The notes: generated from the sequence alone by a model not told the origin. A stretch of DNA of 64,000 bases from DATFDN01 sp963818885 (GCA_963818885.1 CAWFTP010000003.1:930001-994000), one strand, 5' to 3'. Positions 1-10,245 are shown, counted from the first letter of the stretch. Translations and numbers: made by a program.

Positions 1-558
1 CGCGCCGGAATCACGATCGGCGTCGTCGAACTCGCGGTCGGCGCGCCCTTCGCGGTTCTCGTCGCCGAGCAACTCTTCGTCTCGGAATGCCGCTTGCTGA
101 TCAGCGTCACCTCCGCGGGACAGATCAGGCAGCTCGGACCACCCCCGTATTTCGTGCTGATCGACCGCGCACTGCGCGATGAGGGAACCAGCTTCCATTA
201 CCTGCCCCCGTCGCCGATCGCCGAGGCGGAGCCCGCACTCATCGCACGCGCACTCACCAGTCTCGCCGACCTCGGCGTGACGGTGCACCGCGGCATGTCC
301 TGGACGACCGACGCGCCGTATCGGGAGACCGAGGCGGCGATCGCCGCGGCGCGCGAGCAGGGCGCGCTCGCCGTGGAGATGGAAGCCGCCGCGCTCTACG
401 CCTTCGCGCGGGCGCGACACCGAGACGTGCTCTGCTTCGCCCATGTCACCAATCAGATGGCCCGTGTCGAGGGCGACTTCGAAAAGGGCGAGCAGGACGG
501 TGCCTGGACCTCGCTCGACTTGATCGCGGCCGCTGCGCGCGCTTGCGGGTTCAGCTGA
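1..558 (+). CDS. Nucleoside phosphorylase family protein (5' end cut by window)
   Basis: The open frame runs in from position 1 and ends at TGA 556-558, so the start lies outside the window. The visible 185 residues carry the C-terminal half of the PNP/UDP phosphorylase fold, including VEMEAAALYAFA near codons 125-136, the family signature that binds the nucleoside ribose. The family splits nucleosides with phosphate to give a free base and a sugar 1-phosphate in the cytoplasm. The TTG at 94 is an internal codon and not the start, because the frame upstream of it is also protein-like. Its last 8 bases overlap the 3' end of the convergent DoxX-like gene. Substrate (purine, uridine or MTA) cannot be told from this part. 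Confidence 0.8.
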   Translation, partial: RAGITIGVVELAVGAPFAVLVAEQLFVSECRLLISVTSAGQIRQLGPPPYFVLIDRALRDEGTSFHYLPPSPIAEAEPALIARALTSLADLGVTVHRGMSWTTDAPYRETEAAIAAAREQGALAVEMEAAALYAFARARHRDVLCFAHVTNQMARVEGDFEKGEQDGAWTSLDLIAAAARACGFS

Positions 559-1207
559 TGGCCCGATAGGCGCGGGTGATGAAACCCCGTCGGCGCAGCC
601 ATTCCGGCGGATCGCGGCGCAGCATCGCGTCCAGCCCGAACCCCCTGCCGGCCGCGTCTGCTGCAAGGAACCCAAGCACCAGGAGCAGGAACATATACTG
701 CCACGGCCACTCGCTGCCGTTGTGGTAGAGCCCGAGCCAGATATTCGCCGTCAGCGCCATCGCCGCGACAGCCGCGGGGCGGATGAGGAAACCCAGGAGT
801 AGCGCGATCGCGAAGCTCGTCTCCGCCGCGTACGCCACGATGTTGATGAGGGCGACGTGCGGAATTAGCACGTCCCGATAGAAATTCCTGATCGCCGGCC
901 AGGCTGCGTTGGTGGCGATCTGGTTGATCCAGTAGGTGAAACCGCCCGAGACTGGCAGCGGCAGCTTCCACAGCGAGCCCTGGAACCACATCGCGCCGAT
1001 CAGCGATCGCGCAATCCACAGGTACACGTTGAAGGCCGTGCGCTGGCTGCGGTCCGCGCGCCAGTTCGCGACCAGCAGCGCGAGATTGGCCACAACCAGC
1101 AGGTCGAAAAACACGATCAGCGGGTACTGACCCCAGCCAATCGGCTTGTAGTTGTCGTCGTAACCGATAAGGAAGAGGAGGCTATCGAGGAACGGATTCG
1201 TTCGCAT
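551..1207 (-). CDS. DoxX-like membrane protein
   Basis: 218 residues with about four to five hydrophobic segments: near 25-47, 62-75, 115-140 and 145-185. A charged C-terminal tail ends in RRRGFITRAYRAIS. The arrangement resembles DoxX/DoxD-type small quinone-associated membrane proteins, but I see no diagnostic residue. ATG at 1207 lies inside the 3' end of the upstream GT2 gene (26-base overlap) and has GGAG about ten bases upstream, which supports coupled translation. It is the last gene of a minus-strand cluster with two glycosyltransferases and a radical SAM protein, so a role in membrane-linked redox or lipid chemistry of that cluster is possible. Confidence 0.6.
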   Translation of the reverse strand: MRTNPFLDSLLFLIGYDDNYKPIGWGQYPLIVFFDLLVVANLALLVANWRADRSQRTAFNVYLWIARSLIGAMWFQGSLWKLPLPVSGGFTYWINQIATNAAWPAIRNFYRDVLIPHVALINIVAYAAETSFAIALLLGFLIRPAAVAAMALTANIWLGLYHNGSEWPWQYMFLLLVLGFLAADAAGRGFGLDAMLRRDPPEWLRRRGFITRAYRAIS

Positions 1208-1964
1208 TGGATCCCGGCTCCATTCTCTCTCTGCGGACTTCGAGGGCGATCCGAATCAGCGTCGCCATGATCCGTCCCGCCGCCAAGAACGTCCCAGGGA
1301 TGGTGCCCGCCACCTTCGAGCGGCCGGCGATCCGCCGGCGATAGGGCAGGGCGATCTCCTGGACCCGCAGCCCCGCGGCGCCCGCACGAAGCTGCATCTC
1401 CAGGTTCCAGCCATAGGTCATCTCGCGCATCCCGAGCGCGGCAAGACAATCCGTCCGGATCGCACGGAAAGCGCTCATGTCGGTGAACGGGACGCCCGCC
1501 GCGAGGCCCGCCGCGGCGCCGATGAGGCGGCCCGCAATCACCTGGTGCGGCCGCATGCTCCCCGGCTCGCGCGTACCCCGGGTGCGGGAAGCCAGGACGA
1601 AATCCGCCTTGTCGGCCAGGATCGGATCGATCAGCCGGGCCGCCTCCTCAGCCGGATCGGCGCCGTCGCCATCAAGGAACAGCACTATCCCGGCGCCGAG
1701 CGCTCGCGCATGGAGCGCACCAGTCAGGCAGGCGCGGCCATAGCCCCGGCGAGTCTCCACGAGCACCTCGGCGCCGGCCGCGCGGGCCTCCTCGACCGTG
1801 CCGTCACGGCTGCCTCCGTCCACGACGATGACATGCGCGACGACTGCGCCGGGCAACGTGCGGACGGTGGGGCCGATGGCGCCCGCCTCGTTGATGACGG
1901 GAATCACCGCTGCCACGCAGGCGGTCACCGCTACAGGCTCCAGCGCAAGCCGCACCCTTGGCAT
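1182..1964 (-). CDS. Family 2 glycosyltransferase (dolichol-phosphate-mannose-synthase-like)
   Basis: 260 residues. The GT-A nucleotide-binding start is visible as AAVIPVINEAGAIGPTV, followed by VIVVDGGSRDGT and the metal-binding LFLDGDGADP, as in GT2 enzymes that move a sugar from a nucleotide to a polyprenyl phosphate or lipid. A region rich in Gly, Ala and Met (ITGQ-type acceptor loop absent) precedes the conserved AFRAIR and RRRIAGRSK segments typical of the DPM1/WcaA-like branch. There is no clear transmembrane domain. ATG at 1964 overlaps the radical SAM gene by 34 bases and lacks a Shine-Dalgarno; GTG at 1928 sits just after that gene's stop with GGAG upstream and may be the true start. 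Confidence 0.85.
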   Translation of the reverse strand: MPRVRLALEPVAVTACVAAVIPVINEAGAIGPTVRTLPGAVVAHVIVVDGGSRDGTVEEARAAGAEVLVETRRGYGRACLTGALHARALGAGIVLFLDGDGADPAEEAARLIDPILADKADFVLASRTRGTREPGSMRPHQVIAGRLIGAAAGLAAGVPFTDMSAFRAIRTDCLAALGMREMTYGWNLEMQLRAGAAGLRVQEIALPYRRRIAGRSKVAGTIPGTFLAAGRIMATLIRIALEVRRERMEPGSNANESVPR

Positions 1965-2986
1965 GGGCGCGGCGGCGTTTCGCTCAGCAGCTCGCGGCGG
2001 AATGCCCGGTAGGCGTCACCGTTCCACATCTCGCGCAGGCTCTGCTGAGTCGCGTCGCCGAGCGTGTAGTGCTCGTAGCCGCGCACCGAGAACGGCGCGA
2101 TGCAGCAAGGGAGGGCCCGGCCATGCGCGGTGAAATACATCAGCGACCACGGCCGCCGGCAGAGCGACCAAGGCCGTTCTTCGGTCTGCTTCTTCAGGCT
2201 CAGCCCGGGCTCGGTGGCTCCCGAGGCGTCGAGCGTCACCCCGAGCGCAGCGCCGAGCTCAGTCGCCGCATCGATCGCCGCCTGCTCGTCGGCGCGGGTC
2301 TGCTCGAACAGCGAGGCGTCGGCACGCGCGAGCCCGAACCCCTCCTCGTCGTAGACAAGGCGCTGCAGATGCACCTCGCCCACACCCATCTCCGCGGCGA
2401 GGCGAACGAACTGCGGAAGCTGGTTCACCGTCTGCTTAAGCCCGGTCAGCCAGAGCGAAACAAGCGGCGACGTCGCCCCGACCGTATGCTGATAGTCCAC
2501 GAAGCGGCGCACATCGCGCACGATCCGGGCGAAGAAGTCGCGTCCGCGGATGAGCTTGTACGTAGGCGCATCGGCGGCATCGAGCGACACACGCAGCTCG
2601 TCGAGGCCGGTGTCGATCAACGCCTGAAATCCAGCCGGGCGGAGCAGCGTGCCGTTGGTGTTGAACAACACATAAACGCCGCGGTCCTTGAGGTGGCGGA
2701 TCATGCGGGGAAGCTCGCGCACGAGCATCGGCTCGCCCACACCGTGCAGCACCGCGCGGGCGAGGTTCGGAACCTGCTCGACGATGCGGGTGAACAGCTC
2801 CCAGCTCATATCGACGGGCGGCTCGAGGTCCTCGAACGTGCGCGGGCAGGTCTCGCACAACAGGTTGCAGCGGTTGGTGACCTCCAGGTAGACGCATACC
2901 GGCGGGTCCGCCGCGATTTCGGTGCGAGCTTCGGCGATCGCTTCGAAATAGCGGCGCGGGTCGGGCGCCGGACTGCCGGTCATCAT
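1931..2986 (-). CDS. Radical SAM protein with SPASM-type C-terminus
   Basis: 351 residues. TNRCNLLCETCP places the CxxxCxxC cluster ligands at about C40, C44 and C47. GVGEPML is the GGE-like SAM-binding motif. The C-terminus has a cysteine set (CC near 294-295, CQGC near 342-345), as in SPASM domains that hold an auxiliary Fe-S cluster. Family members do radical chemistry on peptides, sugars or nucleosides; the substrate here is unknown. Two adjacent ATGs follow AAAGGAG. The first (2986) shares ATGA with the stop of the GT-C gene; the second (2983) has slightly better spacing. A longer frame to 3100 only reads into the upstream gene. Confidence 0.85.
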   Translation of the reverse strand: MMTGSPAPDPRRYFEAIAEARTEIAADPPVCVYLEVTNRCNLLCETCPRTFEDLEPPVDMSWELFTRIVEQVPNLARAVLHGVGEPMLVRELPRMIRHLKDRGVYVLFNTNGTLLRPAGFQALIDTGLDELRVSLDAADAPTYKLIRGRDFFARIVRDVRRFVDYQHTVGATSPLVSLWLTGLKQTVNQLPQFVRLAAEMGVGEVHLQRLVYDEEGFGLARADASLFEQTRADEQAAIDAATELGAALGVTLDASGATEPGLSLKKQTEERPWSLCRRPWSLMYFTAHGRALPCCIAPFSVRGYEHYTLGDATQQSLREMWNGDAYRAFRRELLSETPPRPCQGCGLRWSL

Positions 2987-4332
2987 CTGCTCCTTTCCGG
3001 TGCAAGCGGCGACAGCGGCACAGTGGCATCCGCGGCGCGGCGCTCGCGCAGGTCTATCATGGCAAGCGCGATCGCCGGCAAATAGACGAGCGAAGGCCAA
3101 ATGAACCGCTCATGCAGCGGATCGAGGTAGAGGACCAGGGGCGCGACAGAGAGCCATATCACCCACCGGTAGGGCCGCACGCAGGCGGGCAGCGCGATCC
3201 AGACGAAATACCAAGGGTAGTGCGGGCTGAGGGCGGCCATGGTGGCGGCCGCAAGCAGCGCTGTGTCGCCGCAGACCCGCCTGACGTCGCCCTCTCGCGT
3301 GCGTGGCCGGGGACGCCGCTCCAGGATCACGCACAAACAGCCCAGCGCGCCGGCGGCAGCCGCGAAATAAGCCAGCGTCACGCCGCGCCCGACAGGGAAG
3401 AGGTCGCTCAGGCCGGCCAGCAGCCAGACGCCCTGCCCGTCCGACAGTCCTTCCTCCTGCCCGTAATGCGGCAGGAACCCGAGCACGTGCGAGCCGACGC
3501 CCAGATACGGAAGGTACAGCAGCACCGCGACAGCGAGGAATCCGACGGGCAGCCGCCAGTCCCACCGGCGCCACAGCGCCGGGCCGATCGCGGCGGGAAT
3601 GAACTTGGTCAGCGCGGCCCCGGCGAGCGCGGCGCCCGCCCAGCCCGTGCGCTCGGCGCCGCGCGCAAGCAAGGCGAGACCGGCGAACCCGATCGCGATC
3701 GCGTCCACATGGCCGTTGCCGGCAAAGGCCCATGCCGCCAGCGGGTTCCATGCGTAGATCAGCAGCCGCGCGGCCGGCAGCCCGGCGCGCCGCAGCAGGA
3801 CGGTCGCGCAGGCCATGCCGATCGCCTCGAACGCCAGCATCGCCAGTTTCACGGCGAGGACGGATTCCGAGATCCGGGCCGCCACCGCGAACACGATTTG
3901 CGCGGCCGGGGGATAGATCGTCCGCGCATAGGCGGCGCGGTTGATGTGCGGGTAGACGGCCGCATCGCGCAACCTGGCAAGTGCCGGGTCCGCCGGAACG
4001 TAGCGATAGGGATTGACCGCCGCATTCTGTACGTGGCCGTCCCACACATACCGATACACGTCGCTCGAAAGGAACGGCACTGCGGGCACCAGCGGGACCC
4101 GGACTGCCGCCGCGACGACCACGACGAGGGCGAAGGCCGCGCGCCCACTCGGCGGGGCCGCGAGGACGCGGCGAACGGCCAACAGATACGCCGCGCCGGC
4201 CGCAGCCAGCAGCGCCACGAAGACGTCGGTCAGCGCGGGCGAGCCGACGTTGTCCGCGCCGGGGACATGCAGGGCGAGCCCGGCCCAGACGAGAGCGGTG
4301 ATGAACCCGCCGAGCAGCGCGAGGCGGATCAT
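2983..4332 (-). CDS. GT-C polytopic mannosyltransferase-like protein
   Basis: 449 residues starting MIRLALLGGF. About ten to twelve hydrophobic segments are spread over the protein. After the second helix pair, a periplasmic loop carries SSDVYRYVWDGHVQ and the NPYRY and YPP motifs. These are typical of GT87/DUF2029 and alpha-1,6-mannopyranosyltransferase-like GT-C enzymes, which use polyprenyl-phosphate sugar donors. Such enzymes need a donor made by a GT2 enzyme, and one is encoded two genes downstream. Start ATG at 4332 overlaps the preceding stop as ATGA and the 3' end overlaps the radical SAM start in the same way, so the genes are translationally coupled. The longer frame to 4764 is antisense-like sequence within the neighbour. 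Confidence 0.8.
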   Translation of the reverse strand: MIRLALLGGFITALVWAGLALHVPGADNVGSPALTDVFVALLAAAGAAYLLAVRRVLAAPPSGRAAFALVVVVAAAVRVPLVPAVPFLSSDVYRYVWDGHVQNAAVNPYRYVPADPALARLRDAAVYPHINRAAYARTIYPPAAQIVFAVAARISESVLAVKLAMLAFEAIGMACATVLLRRAGLPAARLLIYAWNPLAAWAFAGNGHVDAIAIGFAGLALLARGAERTGWAGAALAGAALTKFIPAAIGPALWRRWDWRLPVGFLAVAVLLYLPYLGVGSHVLGFLPHYGQEEGLSDGQGVWLLAGLSDLFPVGRGVTLAYFAAAAGALGCLCVILERRPRPRTREGDVRRVCGDTALLAAATMAALSPHYPWYFVWIALPACVRPYRWVIWLSVAPLVLYLDPLHERFIWPSLVYLPAIALAMIDLRERRAADATVPLSPLAPERSR

Positions 4333-5072
4333 CCAGCGTTGGGGATCAGGCCAAGCTTGGCCAGAAGCCCCGCCGTCGTCGGTGCCGCATAGGCCCGAGG
4401 ATCGGATCGCCGCGCCAGGGCGGCGGCCAGCCGATCCAGGGAGGCGGGGTCGTCCACGTCGTACCAGGGCTCGAATTCGACGAGCCGGAGCCCCGCCGCA
4501 GCGGCCCGGGCACGCGTCTCGGCGGCGACCACGCCGGTGCTCCACGCGATGTCGCGGAACAGCGCCGCGTGTGGCGCGGTCATACCGATGAGGTAATAGC
4601 CTCCATCCTCGGCGGGACCGAGCACGACCTGATCGGGATCGGTCATCAAGATTGAGGCCGCCCGGGAGAGGATCGTCGTGGGCAGGGTCGGACTGTCGGA
4701 ATTGACCAGGCAGACTGCGCCGTAGCCCTGGCCCAGTAGTGCTCGGGCCGCGTGCAGCAAGCAACGGCCCAGGCCGGTCACGCCCGGAGCGATGCCCAAG
4801 CCGCCGTCGGCAAGGACGAAACTGGTCTCCGGGCAGACATGGGGGGCAAGCGCGGCCTCCCCGCCGGCCGGCGCGAAGGCCACCCAGCCATCCACCGGCG
4901 CGAGATGGGCCGCCGCGGCAATATTGGCCGCGATGTCGGCAAGGAACGCGCCGCTGAGGGCTGCCGCCTGCGCGCTGGTCATCGGGGGCACGAGCCGCGT
5001 CTTGGAGCCGCCGGCAACCGGTGCCTTCGCCATCACCGCGATCGCACAGCGGTCACGCATCGCGCGGAGCAT
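4329..5072 (-). CDS. TIGR04282-type glycosyltransferase (DUF2064, radical-SAM-associated transferase 1)
   Basis: 247 residues. The N-terminus AIAVMAKAPVAGGSKTRL is the hallmark of the TIGR04282/DUF2064 family: a nucleotidyl/glycosyl-transferase fold, with VNSDSPTLP as the likely metal site and GPAEDGGYYLIG as the family signature. Named members are found beside radical SAM proteins and GT2 enzymes, exactly as here. The precise reaction of the family is not established. First gene of the minus-strand cluster. ATG at 5072 is used; ATG at 5060 is an alternative. The next gene starts within its stop codon. Confidence 0.85.
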   Translation of the reverse strand: MLRAMRDRCAIAVMAKAPVAGGSKTRLVPPMTSAQAAALSGAFLADIAANIAAAAHLAPVDGWVAFAPAGGEAALAPHVCPETSFVLADGGLGIAPGVTGLGRCLLHAARALLGQGYGAVCLVNSDSPTLPTTILSRAASILMTDPDQVVLGPAEDGGYYLIGMTAPHAALFRDIAWSTGVVAAETRARAAAAGLRLVEFEPWYDVDDPASLDRLAAALARRSDPRAYAAPTTAGLLAKLGLIPNAG

Positions 5073-5205
5073 CTTTCATGCGCCAGGAGGCGATTGAGAA
5101 CAATCGGGCGGGGGTCGGTCAAACGGGCTCATCGGCACCCATTCAGTGGATTTCGTCGATCCGGTCGGGAGACCAGCCGAATCGCCGGGTCCTCCGCGCT
5201 CGCGG

Positions 5206-5234
5206 CTTGCCTCTGCAACCGCACCACCCTAACT
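5206..5234 (+). promoter_or_regulatory. Candidate heat-shock (RpoH-type) promoter of grpE
   Basis: CTTGCC at 5206-5211 and CCCTAACT at 5227-5234 with a 15-base gap resemble the alphaproteobacterial RpoH pattern. The -10 element ends only ten bases before the grpE ATG and no Shine-Dalgarno precedes that ATG, so a leaderless or nearly leaderless mRNA would result. The rest of 5073-5205 is the divergent intergenic region shared with the TIGR04282 gene and shows no clear CIRCE element. Confidence 0.3.
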
Positions 5235-5243
5235 GATCGCGCC

Positions 5244-5807
5244 ATGACCAGCGAGACAGATCAGGACAACGCTCACCCCGATGCCGAGGGCGCGGCGGCG
5301 GCGCCGAGGACGCCCGACCAACTCATCGCGGCCGCCGGCGAGCGCATCGCCGCCCTCGAGGCCGAGCTGGCAGAGATGCGGGAGCGCTGGATGCGAGCCG
5401 AGGCGGAGACGCAGAACGTCCGGACCCGCTCGCGCCGGGAGGTCGACGATGCGCGCCAGTACGCGGTGCAGAAATTCGCCGCCGACGTGGTCGAGGCGGC
5501 GGACAACCTCCGTCGCGGCCTCGATGCCCTCCCCGCCCCAAGGCTCGGTGAGCCCGCGGCCCTCACGAAGATGCGGGAAGGCTTCGAGGGCGTGGAGCGG
5601 GGATTCCTCAGCATCCTGGAGCGCAACGGCATCCGCCGGGAAGATCCGACCGGACGGCCGTTCGATCCCAACCTGCACCAGGCGATGGCCGAGCAGCCCA
5701 GCGCCGAACAGCCGCCTGGAACAGTCCTGCAGGCCTGGACGCCTGGCTGGACCCTCAACGGGCGCCTCCTGCGTCCGGCCATGGTCGTGGTTGCGAAGGC
5801 ACCCTGA
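5244..5807 (+). CDS. grpE: Nucleotide exchange factor GrpE
   Basis: 187 residues, the usual GrpE length. An acidic, Ala-rich start is followed by a long helical coiled-coil segment (about residues 30-75, with RIAALEAELAEMRERWMRAE). Then come the conserved RREVDDARQYAVQKFAADVV and the beta-domain with NGI, FDPNLHQAM and GWTLNGRLLRPAMV. GrpE dimers release ADP from DnaK so the chaperone cycle can continue in the cytoplasm. ATG at 5244 is the only in-frame start before the conserved part; the open frame upstream to 4752 is antisense to another gene. It lies 131 bases before dnaK, in an unusual but known grpE-dnaK-dnaJ order. Confidence 0.95.
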   Translation: MTSETDQDNAHPDAEGAAAAPRTPDQLIAAAGERIAALEAELAEMRERWMRAEAETQNVRTRSRREVDDARQYAVQKFAADVVEAADNLRRGLDALPAPRLGEPAALTKMREGFEGVERGFLSILERNGIRREDPTGRPFDPNLHQAMAEQPSAEQPPGTVLQAWTPGWTLNGRLLRPAMVVVAKAP

Positions 5808-5835
5808 AAATCCCCCGTCAAATCGCCCTGCGCAC

Positions 5836-5862
5836 CTTGCCGCGCCGGGGGCGGCTCAATAC
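5836..5862 (+). promoter_or_regulatory. Candidate RpoH-type promoter of dnaK
   Basis: CTTGCC at 5836-5841, a 13-base gap, then CTCAATAC at 5855-5862 fits the heat-shock sigma factor pattern (CTTG with a C-rich, CCCCAT-like -10). It would start transcription about 70 bases before dnaK. This is a pattern match by eye only. Confidence 0.35.
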
Positions 5863-5938
5863 ATCGGCGAGGTGACGAGTTAGCCAGGGACGCCGGCGAT
5901 GCCACGGGTCGCGCGCGTCCGCTGAAAGGAGACAGCAA

Positions 5939-7870
<1,932 letters not shown>

Positions 7871-7894
7871 AGGTCGGGCGGGTCAGAGAGGGAT

Positions 7895-7932
7895 CGCGCC
7901 CGCGCTACGCACAGCGCGGGCGCGCTTTCTTT
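7895..7932 (+). terminator. Intrinsic terminator between dnaK and dnaJ
   Basis: A perfect 12-bp stem (7895-7906 against 7913-7924) with a six-base loop is followed by CTTTCTTT. It sits 25 bases after the dnaK stop and 18 before the dnaJ start. It probably lowers dnaJ expression relative to dnaK rather than separating the genes fully. Confidence 0.75.
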
Positions 7933-7949
7933 GGGTATAAAGGGTCACG

Positions 7950-9080
7950 ATGGCCAAGCAGGACTATTATGCCACTCTCGGGGTTGCGCGCGACGCCTCC
8001 GCCGACGACCTGAAGAAGGCATACCGCAAGCTTGCAATGCAGCACCACCCGGACCGCAACCCGGGCAACAAGCAAGCAGAGATTCGCTTCAAGGAGGTCA
8101 GCGAGGCGTACGAGATCCTGAAGGACGATCAGAAGCGCGCCGCCTACGACCGCTATGGCCATGCCGCCTTCGAACAGAGTGGCGGCCCCGCCGGCTTCGA
8201 TTTTGCCGCCGGCGCCGGCCTGGGTGACATCTTTGACCAGATGTTCGGCGACTTCATGGGCCGGCGCGGCGGTGGCAGGCAGTCGCGCGCCGGCGCCGAC
8301 ATCCGCCAGCAGGTGGAGATCGACCTCGCCGACGCCTTTGCCGGCACCAAGGTGCAGCTTCGGGTTCCCACCCGCGTCGTTTGCGAGGCATGCGGCGGCA
8401 GCGGATCGGCCGATAAGGGCCACCCTGCGGACACCTGCCCGACGTGTCACGGTGCCGGCAAGGTACGCGCCCAGCAGGGCTTCTTCCTGGTCGAACGTAC
8501 CTGTCCGACCTGCGCGGGCGCGGGGCGCATCGTGCGCAATCCGTGTCGCATGTGTCATGGCCAGGGCACGGTCGCGCGCGAGCGCACGCTCGACGTCAAG
8601 ATCCCCGCGGGCGTCGAGGACGGAGTGCGCATTCGCCTTCCCGGAGAGGGCGAGGCCGGCGGCCAGGGCGCGCCGGCCGGCGACCTTTACGTGCACGTCG
8701 CGATCCGCCCGCACCCGATGTTCCAGCGCGAGCAGGCCAACGTCTTCATGCGTGTGCCGTTGCGCATGACGCTGGCGGCGTTGGGCGGGGATATCGAAGT
8801 ACCGGTGATCGACGGCACCAAGGCCAAGGTGAAAATCCCGCCCGGCACGCAGACCGGCGAGCAGTTCCGCCTGCGCGGGAAGGGCTTTTCGGTGCTGCGC
8901 AGCGCCGCGCGGGGCGACATGTTCATCCAGGTCGCGGTCGAAACCCCGCAGAACCTCTCCCGCCGTCAGCGCGAGATACTCGAGGAGTTCGAGGCCGAAG
9001 CCGCAGCCGCCGAACGCCACAGCCCGGAGAGCGAGGGGTTCTTCACCAAGGTGAAGGAGTTCTTCGACGGCGGACGCTAA
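7950..9080 (+). CDS. dnaJ: Chaperone DnaJ
   Basis: 376 residues. The J domain has the invariant HPD at 33-35, which stimulates DnaK ATP hydrolysis. A short Gly/Phe region (about 72-105) follows, then four zinc-binding CxxCxGxG repeats (CEACGGSG, CPTCHGAG, CPTCAGAG, CRMCHGQG, about 150-205) and the C-terminal substrate-binding domains. All key residues of a type I DnaJ are present. Start ATG at 7950 directly follows the dnaK terminator, so either readthrough or a promoter around the TATAAAG near 7936 serves it. The stop lies 12 bases from the stop of the convergent ptsN gene. Confidence 0.97.
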   Translation: MAKQDYYATLGVARDASADDLKKAYRKLAMQHHPDRNPGNKQAEIRFKEVSEAYEILKDDQKRAAYDRYGHAAFEQSGGPAGFDFAAGAGLGDIFDQMFGDFMGRRGGGRQSRAGADIRQQVEIDLADAFAGTKVQLRVPTRVVCEACGGSGSADKGHPADTCPTCHGAGKVRAQQGFFLVERTCPTCAGAGRIVRNPCRMCHGQGTVARERTLDVKIPAGVEDGVRIRLPGEGEAGGQGAPAGDLYVHVAIRPHPMFQREQANVFMRVPLRMTLAALGGDIEVPVIDGTKAKVKIPPGTQTGEQFRLRGKGFSVLRSAARGDMFIQVAVETPQNLSRRQREILEEFEAEAAAAERHSPESEGFFTKVKEFFDGGR

Positions 9081-9092
9081 CAAGGTCCTGCC

Positions 9093-9536
9093 CTAGCTCA
9101 CCAGCGCGGCATACAACCCTGTATCCTCTTTCACCGCGCGCAACTCCAGCAGTGCGCCCGGATCACGCAGGCGCCGCGATACGCAGGCCAGCGCCGCAAG
9201 ATGCCCATTGCCGGCATCGGGGGGGATCAGCAGCAGGAACACCAGGTCGACAGGCTTTCCGTCGATCGCGGCGAAGTCGATGCTGTGGTCCAAGCGCGCG
9301 AACAGGCCAAAGAGCCCGTCCACACCGTCGACACGCGCATGCGGGATCGCGACGCCCCGGCCGATGCCGGTCGAGCCCAGCGCCTCCCGCTGCTCCAGTG
9401 CCGCACGTACAGCGTCGCCGTGGATGCCGAGCGCCTTGGCGGCACGACCGGACAGCTCGGCCAAAAGCTGCATCTTGCCGGATACCCGCAAACGGACCAG
9501 CACCTGGCTAGGCGTGATCAATGCGGCCATCTCCAT
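9093..9536 (-). CDS. ptsN: PTS EIIA-Ntr family protein (PtsN-like)
   Basis: 147 residues, matching the PTS EIIA type-2 domain. The phosphorylatable histidine is visible as H66 in GVAIPHARVDG. The flanking LVFLLLIPPDAG and HLAALACVSRRLRD segments are typical of PtsN. EIIA-Ntr receives phosphate through PtsP/NPr and regulates rather than transports. In E. coli unphosphorylated PtsN binds KdpD and raises kdp expression (established for E. coli). Here the gene lies 16 bases after kdpE as the last gene of the kdp operon, so the regulator appears to be co-transcribed with its potential partner. Confidence 0.85.
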   Translation of the reverse strand: MEMAALITPSQVLVRLRVSGKMQLLAELSGRAAKALGIHGDAVRAALEQREALGSTGIGRGVAIPHARVDGVDGLFGLFARLDHSIDFAAIDGKPVDLVFLLLIPPDAGNGHLAALACVSRRLRDPGALLELRAVKEDTGLYAALVS

Positions 9537-9552
9537 GGTTCGTCAGCCCCGT

Positions 9553-10245
9553 TCAGTCGGCCACGCGCAACCGATAACCCACACCAGTCTCGGTGATGAC
9601 GTGCTGCGGACGCTCCGGATCAGGCTCGATCTTTTGCCGCAACGACCGGACATAGATGCGCAGATATTGAACATCGGTCTCGCTTCCCCAGACTTCCCGC
9701 AGGATGAACTTGTGGGTCAACACCTTGCCCGCATGCGCGACCAGCAGGCGCAGCAAGTCGTATTCGCGCGGCGAAAGCTTCACCTCCTCTCCGCGCACGC
9801 TGACCAAGCGACGGACCACATCGACCACGAGATCGCCGCTGCGAAACACCGGCCGCTCGCCCTGCTGTTGAAGCCGGTGGCGTAGCGCCGCACGAAGCCG
9901 CGCGAGCAGTTCATCCATGCCGAACGGCTTGGTCACGTAGTCGTCGGCGCCGAGATCGAGCGCCTGCACCTTCCCCGTCTCGTCCGTCCGGCTCGAGAGC
10001 ACGATGATCGGAACCGCGATCTCCTGGGCGCGGATGCGGCGGATCACCTCCAGCCCGTCGACATCCGGCAGCCCAAGGTCCAGCACGACAACGTCGGGTG
10101 GATGGCCGCCGATCATATGCAGCGCGGCTACCGCATTGTCGGCCTCCAGCACGTGATAGCCTTGGGCGCTTAGGCTGGTGCGCAAGAAGCGGCGGATCGG
10201 CGGCTCGTCATCCACCACCAGCACGCGCAGTGGCGTCGTGCTCAA
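9553..10245 (-). CDS. kdpE: Response regulator KdpE
   Basis: 230 residues. The receiver domain has the acidic pocket DDE at 12-14, the phospho-acceptor D56 in VVVLDLGLPDVDG and the conserved Lys in DYVTKPF. The OmpR/PhoB winged helix follows, with SPREYDLLRLLVAHAGKVLTH and YLRIYVRSLRQKIEP. KdpE activates the kdp operon when phosphorylated by KdpD under potassium limitation. The start ATG overlaps the kdpD stop by four bases, so the two are translated together. Confidence 0.93.
   Translation of the reverse strand: MSTTPLRVLVVDDEPPIRRFLRTSLSAQGYHVLEADNAVAALHMIGGHPPDVVVLDLGLPDVDGLEVIRRIRAQEIAVPIIVLSSRTDETGKVQALDLGADDYVTKPFGMDELLARLRAALRHRLQQQGERPVFRSGDLVVDVVRRLVSVRGEEVKLSPREYDLLRLLVAHAGKVLTHKFILREVWGSETDVQYLRIYVRSLRQKIEPDPERPQHVITETGVGYRLRVAD

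Noticed and set aside
1958..3085. 375-codon ORF antisense to the radical SAM gene
   Set aside because: No domain; the opposite strand has a full radical SAM motif set with a good ribosome site.
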